Source: Colius striatus
Taxonomy: Eukaryota > Chordata > Aves > Coliiformes > Coliidae
Reading direction: 5' to 3'
NCBI RefSeq assembly: GCF_028858725.1
Contig: NC_084762.1
Coordinates: 33,137,298-33,201,297 of the forward strand
DNA length: 64,000 nucleotides
Made by a program: the position numbers and the translations under genes
Notes under the pieces: generated by a model
The model's database searches: none
Told to the model about the DNA's origin: nothing
Seen by the model: the letters and a program-made list of their open reading frames with translations, nothing else
Shown here: one piece after another, positions 12,001 to 24,000 of the stretch
How the letters are laid out: each line of letters begins with the position of its first letter
Numbering within the stretch: the first letter of the stretch is position 1

Positions 12001-15000
12001 CATTGACTACATACATTTGTTGGTGCAGTTAATGCTAAGTTTTAAAAGATTTTAAGATGTCTAGTAATTGTAGTAGATACTAAAGATAAAACTAACAATT
12101 TTTTTATGACCAGTTATATTTCTACTTGTCCATTTTATTTTGTACCAGAGATCTGAATTCTCTCTTCCCATCTTGCCTTCATTGAAAAAAAGCCTACATT
12201 TGTCTCCCACTTTCCTTTTATTCTTTTGCAGATGTCTTCTCCCTGCTCCTTTAACAGTTCAATACCTGGATTTGTTTTGGTTTATTAATTTTCTTGAGAC
12301 ACCGGTTTTAACCAGAGAGAAATGATGGAATAAAATTTTCTGTTCTGTGCATATGATAGGTGATTGCAACAGCACATGAAATGTAGCTTCATAGAAGGAT
12401 ATAACTACTTGGATAATTTAGAAATGACAGGATGACCAGGGAAAATGCCTTACCTCTTTAATCCAATATGAAATTAAAATACTTGTAAACATGACTTCTC
12501 TGCCTATTTGTGGAAAGAAAGTGAATCATTTGTCAGATCCTGTTTTGGTCGTATATGTGAAGAAAAATCACTTGGAGAACATCACTGAAATAGATGTATA
12601 TTAGGAAGTTAGAATTGTGATGGGAATGCTCTGAGGGGAGTTAGAAAACAAAATAATAATAGAAAACAATATCAGAAATAATAATTTGAAATTATTGTTG
12701 TTTTTTTTCCTTTTTTAAAAAAAAAATTAAGGCTTTTTGCTTAAAATTAGCAGAAATTATTCAGGGTTTTCTTTCTTTTCAAAAACAAAATTGCATGAAT
12801 TTATCCAGGAGGAGGATTTGGTCATTTGGGTTTATAACTCCTTTGAAACGTGGAAGTGTGTTATAAGGGGAGAAGGGGCAAAGTCCTTGATTTTCTTATT
12901 TTCTGGGAGATGCTGTTTATCTCTTCATTTTGAAATAATTTATGTTTAACTCCCTCATGAGATCATTTTAATAATTTTTCAGCTACTTACTCTCCAGAAT
13001 GTTGTAGTTAAACATCAGATAGGAAACAAAGTTACATTTTTTTGGAATTATTATTGGTTTTTTTCCTGTTAATATGAATAATCATGTTTATTCTAGCTGG
13101 AGATGATTATTAACGGGAATAAACTTCATGCATTTGACAATATTTTGTAGTCAGTTTCATTATTTTGCTTCAAGAAACTTAAAGGTTTGTTTCTGTTGTG
13201 CTGGGTACAGTCAATTCCTGCCTCTTGGCCGAAGGTGATATGGTAATGCAAATTATATTTTACCACTTAATAGAGTTTACAAATAACAGTAGGGAAAGAA
13301 ATACTGAAATCTAAGAAGCACACAAACTTGTTGCAGGGAGACTGGGGAACAGGTTTGCTGTAGGTGGTTTGAACTCTCTTTTTTCCTTACTAAAATACCT
13401 AGCAAGAAAGCAAGCAAACATTTACTGTAGTAATTTCTCCTGTTACTCAACAGGAAGGTGATATTGCTCTGATCTGTTTTTAAAGATGTAATCATTATCT
13501 TCTTTTTCTTGTTGCTTTTGTTGTTTAGGTCTCTGGCAAGTGTGATGGACAGTGCAGAAAAAGGCCTGTCCTCAGCTGAAAACTTAAAAGGTTTTATTGA
13601 GATAATAGTTCCATTACTGATTGAGTGCTGGATTGAAGCATCTCCTGCACAATCAGCTCCCATTCTTGGAAACCTTTTGGAATCAGAATCTCAGCAGCTT
13701 ATGCAGCAAGTGCTTAGCATAATACATTTATTGTGGAAACTCACAAAGCGACATGATGAAACATACAAAATGGTAAGGGAGAAGTGGTCTGTGGCATTAT
13801 AATGACAGTTCATTTTGTTCTGATTGGGAACTAGTGGCTTGGTGATTGGAAGTGGTGGAAGTATTTTATCAAGAGATTAAAAACTAGGTTCTGAGTAGCA
13901 TCTGAGTTTGGAATTTGTCAGGTCTCTTACACTAGAAAATAATTTCTTGAACTGAGCAATGAGTTCACTGATAGTCTCTAGGAATCCTTGACAGACTGCA
14001 ACACAAATGCTTTTGAAACTGAAAATTATATTGGAGAAGGATTCTGTCTCCCAGATAAACTCTAGAATATAAATTTGAGCAAAGCTTAGGATGAAGTTCT
14101 TTGTTCCTTGGTTTTATGGTTTGAAAAATTTTACAGGGATGAGGAGTGGAAATGAATTGGTGCAAGCTATATAATTTTGTCACTATTGGTAGTATCATGA
14201 GACATGCAATCAGAATGTTAGTCGGAATTTTGGAAAATATCCTTGAAGATGTTTTTTTGCCATTCTGTTGTCTTATCTTTTTCTTTCGTAATTAAATTGC
14301 TTTTTTTGATAACTTTTGCTGCTCTTCCAAAGATTCTTGCAAACTGGAGAAAGAACATTCTTCCCATTTAGGCTATTAAGAGTAGTTGGAAGGAGTGTCT
14401 GTACAGCTGTTTGTTTTTAGCTATGTATAGGACTACAGGTCCATTTGCTAAACAAAACACTGCGCGTGGAATAATTATTGACAAACACTTGTGTTATCAT
14501 ATGCTTAAATCAGAGTTGCCCAACATACACAGAGTGAGTGACAGATTCAGTGTTTCTGAACAAAACACACTACTTCCCTTTTTCTTCTAGAGGGCTTCTT
14601 GGAAGTGGACAGAAAGCAGATAGTGTGGCAGCCTCCTACTCTCAGCCCTTTTCTAAAGAGAAGGGTACTGCGAAGCTGCTGCCGCTAGCTGTAGGGTTCC
14701 TGCTTTTGGTCACGTGAACAGAGTGCTCCTTTGTCAAAATGTGAGCTGTTTCTGATACCTGCAGTTGTATTATCGCCTTAGGATATTGGGGAGAGAGCAT
14801 TTTGTCTCTTCCTTTGTAGTCACCTTTACATAGAAAATACATTAAATGGCTCATTTTAAATTGAAACTTTGTTTATTTACTAGCCCTTGGGCTTAGAGGC
14901 CAAAGTGGTTATTACGGACACTTTGGAAAACCGCTCTGAACTCACTCGGTGGAAACCTATTAATCTTCAAAATAATTTAAGGGTCATTCTCTGTTCTTTG

Positions 15001-18000
15001 TATTTGAATATCAAAAAGATTATTCTGCCTCACTAGTTTGATATCAATGCAGAGTTTTTTTGTGATGAGTTCTGCTGGGCACTTTGTGGAACGGTGACTA
15101 TGAGTGTCTTTTAACCCACAAAGTAGAATTATTTTTAAATATGGAAAAAAATCCCTTTTCTGTAAGGATGGTCTTTCTACTAGAAGACATTTTGACAGTA
15201 GGCTTTGAACTACAAGTACACTAATGTCAGAGAAAGATGAAGGCAGTGTCAAAACACATCTTAATAGAAAACTCAGGACAGTCACTGCAAGTAAATCGGA
15301 GTTCACTCTGATGAATTGATATAAGAGCACTTTCAATTCGCATCTGTAACTCAGTATTGCATGTAGCTAAATTAATATATGCTAAAAAAAATGCAGATTT
15401 GGTTTGGATTAAATGTTGTTGCTCAACCTTGGCTTTTACCAGAATTTTACTCCCTTATTTTGTGGACCTTCAGATTCACACACAGGATTTTACATCTGAA
15501 TGTAAATGTATATGAAAACTTGAAAAAGGAAGCTAGAATTCCTAGTTTTTGTTGATGCCAGTAATGGATTTTGGAAGATGATTGCACTGATGCATTTCAC
15601 TTATTATATGTTTTCTATCTGTCATCTGCTTTCCTTAACAGGAACTATGGCTTCGAATGAATTACCTTGTTGATTTCAAGCACCACTTTATGCGTCATTT
15701 TCCATATTCTTTACAAGAAACGGTAAAACACAAAAAGAAAGACTCATTCAAAAGGTAAGAATAAAATCAAGGCCATATTATAGGTTTTAATTTCGTGAGG
15801 CAGTGTGAGTCATATGCTTTATCCAATATTAAATTTTCAGTGTTGGAAAAGAAAACTTTGTTGCATATGCCTGTGATCTGTGGAAAAGTTTTTGTAGCAA
15901 GGTAGCATTGCTTTGAATTGAGAAGTTTTGGTTTAAAAACAAACCAAACAATTATATAGGAAGTCATCTGAATAGCCTCCAGTAGAAATTAAACTGCTGT
16001 CTTAGAGAAATTAAAATATTTTATTGACTGTTTCATTTGGAATTTGCATACTGCTAAATGGTGATTTGTTGGTCTGATTAGTTTTATATTTCTACATGTT
16101 TTCTTCACTGCTGAATTATATCAAAACATACAACTTTTTTTTTCCCCACCCACATCTACTCTTCTATAGTTCTGTTACAGGGCTGGATAAATACAGCTAG
16201 GAGACACAGGAGACAAGACACATTGTGCTTATCCTGTATGGCCAAGCAGTACTGGAGCAAGAGAAGCCAAACATATATTTCTTCACTACTGGGTTGGCAA
16301 AGTTGGTCATACCAGTTTTGTTCTGGTACAGGCCAGTAGCAGGTTGTTTCTCTTCTCAGCTCCCACACGTGAGACTATATTCACTCAAAAAACTGTTGGG
16401 CGGTCATTCTGTCCCAGTGCAGTCCCTGTAGAACACTGGTCTATGTACAAGGTGTTGCAGCTGGTGTCTGTCTTGCTTTCAGATACTTCCAAACTGCCAT
16501 TGCAGATGGAGCTATAGTAGTAGAATCACTTCTTATTACTCTAAAGGTCTCTCATGGTGCAGGTGATATTTTGACCGTTGCATTTTCCCTTCCTGGAAGG
16601 GCACATAGATGAGAAGTACAGGGTAGTTCTTGTTTTACAGATTTTGACCTGTACACCCTTCCTTGAATTAGTAGTTAGGCAATGCAAACATCTTTCTTGT
16701 CTTATAGATGACGTACTGACTAACCATACTTCTGTTGATCCTTCTTCACTTAGCTACCAAGTTTTGGCCAATTCTTGCACTCTAAGATAAAATATATTCC
16801 TGGATATATGAAGGAAGAATTGTGAAAATATTTTTTATGATTTTATTTTGACTGTTATTTCAAGACTTCTGCAAACTTACCTTCATGCCATGAAAATAAA
16901 AATAGTTGCTTTTGGTTTCCTTCCTTACCAATATATTGTGTCAAAGGCCTGCATTTGGAAACCTTGCATGGCATTTCAAGGCTTCCTTCTCCAGTTTGCA
17001 AAATGTTGCAGAGTTTTGTCATAGTATTACTCATAGTGCTTAGTATCTACATATTCTGAACAAAGTTATTAGCGTTTATGCCACATGTAAGTGATGTCCT
17101 TTGCTCATATTGTAATGGTTGGCTGTGAGCTCAAGGGTGACATTACTGCAAGTGAAAGTGCTTTTTGTACTTTTGTTTTCACAGTGCTATTTTGTGTTCT
17201 GGAAGTAGATATTCATCTTGTGCAGCTTTTTGTAGATAAATACTATGATTTATTTTTTTCTTGTATACTGTGAGCAACCAATCAGGGCTTGTACAGAAGT
17301 TCTAGCATTTTATGGCAATCTGCAGTACCCTTAATTCCTTTCTTAATGTCCCTTAATTTTGTCTTTCAAACCTCTGTAGTGCAACAGCGTTATCCTGCAG
17401 AATATTGCAATGGTGAAAAATGTCTTTCTGATTCCACACAAGTTTGGAATCGCAGAATCATGGAATGGTAGGGGTTGGAAGGGACCTCTAGAGGTCATCC
17501 GGTCCAACCCACTGCTAAAGCAGGTTCAGCTCAATCAGGTCTCACAGGAACATGTCCAGGCGTGTTCTGAAAAATCTCCAGAGGAGGAGACTCCACACCC
17601 TCCCTGGGCAGCCTGTGCCAGGGCTCCCTCACAGGAAAGAAGTTTCTCCTCAGGTTCAAGTGGAACTTCCCGTGTTCCAGTTTGTGCCTGTTACCCTTTG
17701 TCCTGTCATTGGGCACTACAGAAAAAAGACTCGCTCCATCCTCTTGACACTCACCCTTTAGAATCACAGAATGATAGGGGTTGGAAGGGAATTTTAGAGA
17801 TGATCTAGTCCAACCTCCCTGCCAAAGCAGGTTATAAGCATTGGTAAGATTCCCTCTCAGTCTTCTTAAGGCTAAACAGCTTCAGGTCGCGCAGCCTTTC
17901 TTCATAATAGAGATGTTCCAGTCCTCTAATCTTTGTAGCCTTTTGTACTTTTTTTGAAAAACAGTGCATAAATGGATTTCTCTGTGCTGATCATAGTGCA

Positions 18001-21000
18001 CTTTGTCATTGTGCAATAATGTTAAAAATCATGTGATTCCTCTCAGAAGAAGAAACACAGAATAGACTGAAACTAAGAATTAATTTTTTGTTTAGCTTTC
18101 CTTTATTGCTTGTGGTCACCTAAAAGTGCTGCCTGGTCAGAGTATAAATGGCAGACAGGAGAAACCAGACATTGAGGTACAATCTGGAGCTTTGGTTGTT
18201 GTTGTCACTATAAATATGAGAAACAGACATTTTGATGGCAGAAAAAAACTGTCATGCACCCAAGTGTCAAATATGAATACTTTAAAAAATGGTTATTGAC
18301 GTGAAAACTTCCATTTTATTTTATTTTCTACATAGTGTAATTTTTACCAAAGTAACATATATTAAAAGGCACAAAATTTTGAGTTTTAAAACACTTTCTC
18401 TCTTTCTCCCTGCCAGCAACAAGCATTGTATGACATCCTCCAATAATGTTGACCATCTTTTACTGAATTTAACCTTGTGTGACATAATGGTTTCACTAGC
18501 AAGCACTTCAACACTTCAGATGGATTCTAGTTGGCTGGACATGATAAGGAAATTTGTGACAGACACTCTTCAGGATGGCAGCAAGCTGAATAGCAAGCAG
18601 GTGAACAGATTGCTTGGTGTGACTTGGAGACTAATGCAAATACAGCAGAACAAAGGTAAGACGGGAGGTTTCATGGTCAAAACCCTGCATGTAGCATTGG
18701 AAACTGCTTGTTTTTTAGAAACACTGATAGGTTCATATGCTGATATGCCAAATATTAATATATTTGTGTATCTGTTTTCTGGGTTTACTACTTAAGTGAG
18801 CTTCCCCTTTCTAGAAAAATATTTTCTACATTAAAAAAATATTACTAGGCTGTAGAAGTACATGACATTTGAATGTTCCAATCCTTATTTAAAATCTTTA
18901 ATGTAGCTGACAGACTCTTAAGAACCATCATATGTCTGTTCTAGTTCTGTGATGACATGAAATGCCAAGATAGTCTGATGGAAGCTGTTGTAGGATATTT
19001 TCCAACATATTTGATTTGAAACCTTTTCCAAGAGAAATCATAGTTCCAGTTGTGGCTTGTAGGGCCAGTACACCATTTTAGCTTGTGTTTTTTTTTTTTT
19101 TGCCTTTCAAGTACTACTTGTGTTCCAGAAGAGACTGTGGTTGACATGTCTGTGAAGTGATCAGTGTAGGACTTCTGTAGGCAAGGAAGACTTTAGTAAA
19201 TATAAAGGTGTCAGAAGTCTGTTGTGTATTACCATTCTGGTGGAAGTAGATTCCGTAGCCATGCAGCCAGATAAGACTTTATAGAAAATATTTTGCCCTT
19301 AGCAGGAGGCTTCATTGTTAGTATTCTAAGGTGAATACTAGATGTCAAATGTCCCTCATATATTTTGGCAGTTAAGTTGTACCTTCTTTCAAAATCCATT
19401 TTAACTGGAAATCTGTTTATTCCTATGTCCCTGATGAATAAGATAACTAATAATTCCTGTCTAAACTTCATATTGAAGGCAAGTAATAGCCCAAAGTCAG
19501 AGATGTGCCTGTCTCACCAGCTGACCTAAAGAGGAACTGTTGCTACTCAGGAAAGTAGTTTCCAAACTATGGTTAGACAGTTAAATCAGATACTTCATGC
19601 TTTTCCTTGTAAGGAAACATTGATTTTTCCTTTGTATACCAAAATTTTACCAGGTAGTGGATAATGACTGGTGTTTTTCTAACCAAAGGGGCCATTTTAA
19701 TACAATATTTTTCCTCGGGAATGCAGAAAATAATTAAGCTTAGAAAAAAATGTAAATGAAATTGCAAAGGATTAATGTCTATGGATCTTGTCTGCTGATC
19801 TTGTTCAATATCTAGGTCAGGAACTTCACCTCAAGTATGTAATTAACTCAAGAATATCTCATCCCTTCAATACTATCCTGTGCAGTGCTAGAACCCTGGC
19901 TATATATTGGATTATAATTAATTTACTAGCTGTAGAGAAAATACAGCCTTAACATGCTGGAAAGATGAGTTGACAGTTTGTTGTGGTTTAAGCCTGGTTG
20001 TTAATGAAACATCATGCTACTGTTTGCTTACCCCCCTAATATGGCGGAGGCCCCAGAGAGATGGGAGAAGATAACCAAGGGCCTTGCTGATCAAGTGAAG
20101 GACAGGGAGGGCTCACTGCCAGTGATGGTTCTGGGCAAAACAGACTCAACTACTCAGGGAAGAAAAGAAGAAGAGTTTAATCTGCTACCAAAGAGAAACA
20201 GAAGAGACAAAGCAAAACCAGAGCAGGATGTTGAGTAAAGTACAACCAGCCCTTTAAGATCCCCTTCCCCCCACCTCTCCCTTCTTCAGGCACCTGACCC
20301 TGGTGTTTTTACCTTCTCCTACACACTACAAATTTCTGTTCTTAAATAGTGATGGGAGAAGTGCCAGATGGACCCGCCCCAGAGCCAGGAGTAGTTTCAA
20401 GAACTTGTTTACAGGGGCAGCACTTCAGCTCCCTCCCCCTGTTACCAAGCATAGACAGCTCCACACAAACCCATCACAATGAAAAATTATGTCCATTGGT
20501 AAGAGCTTTACTAATGAAGACCAGCCCCTGACTAGATCCAGAATAATTTTTAGTATGGAGCGTTCTTGTCTCTGGGCAGAAGTAGCTCAGTTCAGTGTGG
20601 AATATTTTTCCAAGCTTCATTAATTTTTACATCTCATGGTTTAATCTGGTTTCCAGAGAAAATGTTGTCTGATTTTAGCCAGCTTTGTCATAAGGATAAA
20701 ACTTTTATAGAATCATAGAATTGTTCAGTTGGAAAAGGCCTTTAAGATCATCAAGACCAGCACTAGCCTCACACTGCCAAGCCCACAAGTGAATCATGTT
20801 CCCAATTGATACATTGTGTTATCACCAGACTTAAAACATAGCTGATGAGAGCCTCAGAGAAGGAAACTTTGCAGGGGAGTTAACATTTCTCTTTTCAGTG
20901 GCTTGCCGGTGGCCTCTTAAGGTATTTATTTTCTGGTTAATTAGCAAATGTGATTTGGAGCCAGCAGGTTATCAGTGGAGAGCTGATAAGGCTGGTGTAT

Positions 21001-24000
21001 GTGTCAAAGAGAACAAGATAGTGTAGCAAGAACTGAAGGCATTGTCACAGTGAGGTTTGGGGGAGCATAGGTGAGGAGTAAAGAAGAATGGTGTGAGGTT
21101 ACTGCGTTAGGGGAAGAGGATGTGGAAGACAGCTGTGGAAAGCAGGAATTTATTGTTTCTCAGCTGCCTGGCAACCCATGCACTGCCTTGTCTTCAGGAA
21201 GTTCTAAAGTTTTCACTTGCATATTGTCTCTGTTCTTTTGTGTGTCTCTAATGAGCTACACAAGAACGTGTTGTTTCAAAGGTTTAGGTGTCTATCCAGT
21301 AGTTTTAAAACATTTGATACTTTACTGTAGAGTTAAACATAGATAGTTGGAGATACAGATTATAGCTCTTCTGTGTATATATGCATGTATAAAATCAGAA
21401 GATGAAGCAGCACTGTTTCAGATTTTTATGTGTTTTCTTTCTAGTGGCAACAGAACCTTTGATAAAAGCAGTATATACACTATACCAGCAAAGGAATCTC
21501 CTCTTTCCAGTTCGTACATTGCTTTTGAAGTTTTTTAGCAGAGTTTACCAAAAAGAAGATTTGAGGACTCAAAGAATCAGGTAAAAAAACATTTACATGT
21601 TCTTTTCCTTTTCAACATACTATATTTACTTCAGAAGTTAGAAGACTGAATTTCTGTGTAGACATTGGAAGACTTAATTCTGAATCAGCTTTGGCACTGT
21701 GTAATTGACATGTGAAGTTTAGGTTCTCTGTGAGATTGCAATGTGTATTAACTTCATTGTCTTTTTTTCTTAACCTAAGTACTAGATAGATCTTAATGAT
21801 TTAAATTTTAACTTGAGGAACACTGCTCATCATTACTGGCTGTATGGTAGTCAGTAGATGTGTCAAGATTGTGCAGCTCTAGCTGTGAAGCATTTCCATT
21901 ACTTCAACCTGAAGTTGTGGACTTGAGACTTCAGTGCCTGCGGTGATTCTGGCAATGCCTATCTAGCTCTCGTGGTTTGGCCCAGCTAGCACAGCAGCAC
22001 CATGACAGTCTCTTGCTTGGTGCTCCCATTCACCGTCACTCTCCTTAGGATGACGGAGGCCCCAGCGAAATGGGAGGAAAAAGATAAGCAAGGTTGTTGT
22101 GGATTGAGACAAGGGCAGGGAGGGCTCGCTGCCAATTACGGTTCTGGGCAAAACAGACTCCAGTACTCGACTTAGAGAGGAAAGTAGGAAAGTTGATTCT
22201 ACAAGAAACAGAAAGGAATAAAAGCAAAAAGGGAGTAGGAAGATGAGAAAATTACAACCAGCACTTTAAGATCTTCCTCCCCCATCCCTCCTTTCTTCCT
22301 GGGTCCAGCTCACTGCTCCCAGTATCTCTACCTCCTCCCCTCTCAATGGCTCAGAGGGGCAGGAAATGGGGATGTGACCAATCTCTCACAGATGGGCTCT
22401 GCTGCTTCTCTGGTATTCTTCCCCTGCTCTGATACAGGGTCTCTCTGCGAGGACATGGTCCTTAAGGAACTTCTCTGGTGTGGGTTGTTCCCAACAGCTG
22501 CGGCTTCTGCCAATACAGGGTCCCTCACATGGGATGCAGTTCTTGGTGAATATCTCTGGCGTGGATTCTTTGCCACGGTTGCAGTTTCTGCAGATACAGG
22601 GTCCCTCTCTTGGGACAAGGCCTCTTCTGGGCATAAGTTTAATGAGCTGCTTTGGCTTGGATTCATCCCCACAGTTACAGCTTCTGTGAATATCGGGTCC
22701 CTCCGTCAGGACACGGCCTCCTCTGGCCATAGTTTTTATGAAGAAGAATCACTGCCTCTGGCTCAGGATCTGTAATGAAGTGATTGGGTCCCTCCGGCCA
22801 TACTCACTGTCCCTGGCTTGGAGTTCTTAGCAAAATGAGTCTCTGCCCCTGATTTGGGGTCATTATCAAGATAAGTCTCTGCCCCTGATGTGGGGTCTTT
22901 AGCAAAATGCAAACAAATCTTGGCTTCACCAGGCCCCTCTGCAGGATGCAGGGGAGTCTCTGCTCCAGCACACCTCCTCCTCTCTTCCCTCACTGACCTT
23001 GGAGTCTGCATGGTTGTTTCTCTCACTCTTCCCACTCCTTGCACCACCACCAGCCAGAGAAGAAGGGACAGAAGAGGGAAGAAACAGGAAGAAACCTCCT
23101 CTTCTGGCTTCTTAAAAAGTGATCGTGGAGGAGTCTAATTGGCTCAGCCCCAGAAGTGGGTCTGGCTCAGAGCTGGGAGAGTTTCAGGCAACTTCTTACA
23201 GGAGCCATCTTTACAGCCCCTTCCCCCTTACCAGAAAAGACTGTCATGTCAAACCATGACACTAGCCTTTTGTACTTATTTTATTTGAGAAGGTTTTTTT
23301 TGTTGTTGTTATTATTTTGAGTTTAATACAAAATACTCCTGTCCTTCTGGGTTTCCAATTTCACGCATCTACTTCCAGCTACGTAAAATACAGATCAGTC
23401 TGCCTCATTTGAGAACTGCAAAGGGACATAAGATCATACCCATAATATGTGTTTCTTCTGTGGGATAAAAATCAAACCTCAGGGCATCCCAAAGTACTAG
23501 CAGAGTCAAGCTTTGAGAAAACTGTTCTTCTGCAACTTCTTTACTTTGTTAAATCTGATGTTGTAGTAATGCCTGGGTGCATGTAATTAGATCTACATAA
23601 AGAAATAGCTAACACTACTCTGTAAACATTATCAAAAGAGAATTGTAGAGACAGGAAAAATGCTTTGGAATATCCTGTTTTCCTCCTCTTTTTACCCTGA
23701 GTGAAGAAGATACTTTTCTCATACTAATTTCCTCAAGGCTACATAACCACTGTTTTCTGTACTTACCTGAAAGTCTTGAGCATCTTGTCCAGTTTCATGT
23801 GATCATCTAATTATCTAGAAAACTTTTAACTTTCTATCTTGAGATATCATAAATAGCAGTAGTTTTCCTGCTGTTCCTCTTAGTCTTTCACATGGAATTG
23901 TGACATTTTTAGTAACAGAATAAAGAAATCTCAACAATGCTTTACAAAAAGGATAATTGCATTATGCCTGACAAGATATTTTAAGATGGTCATGTTTGTG

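Larger units (their letters stand above)
15755..18416 (+). other. TEX10 intron 5
   Basis: Intron of 2.66 kb. It holds a nested CR1 insertion at 17448-17950. The stretch at 16.1-16.8 kb is somewhat richer in GC but shows no gene or repeat that I recognise. The acceptor is CTCCCTGCCAG. Confidence 0.8.
18656..21444 (+). other. TEX10 intron 6
   Basis: Intron of 2.79 kb. It contains an LTR at 19979-20478 and a CR1 fragment at about 20708-20805. The remainder is AT-rich without visible features. The acceptor is TTTTCTTTCTAG. Confidence 0.82.
21968..23261 (+). mobile_element. long solo LTR with internal tandem repeats and 5-bp target-site duplication
   Basis: It begins CGTGGTTTGGCCCAGCTAGC after a short TCT and ends AAACCATGACA. 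CTAGC at 21963-21967 is repeated directly after it at 23262-23266, so insertion by integrase and later LTR-LTR recombination is likely. Its length (about 1.29 kb) is inflated by an array of about 81-bp units (22.42-22.79 kb) and a second array of about 36-bp units (22.83-22.92 kb). No viral gene is present; open frames here follow the repeat period and are not called. Confidence 0.85.

Noticed and set aside
13063-13119. inverted repeat in intron 3
   Set aside because: The stem is 11 bp plus 6 bp with a six-base bulge in AT-rich DNA; not clearly above chance.
22374-22775. 133-codon open frame and antisense partners at 22.34-22.73 kb
   Set aside because: They follow the 81-bp tandem repeat of an LTR (a multiple of three keeps all frames open). 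No gene is expected inside an LTR.
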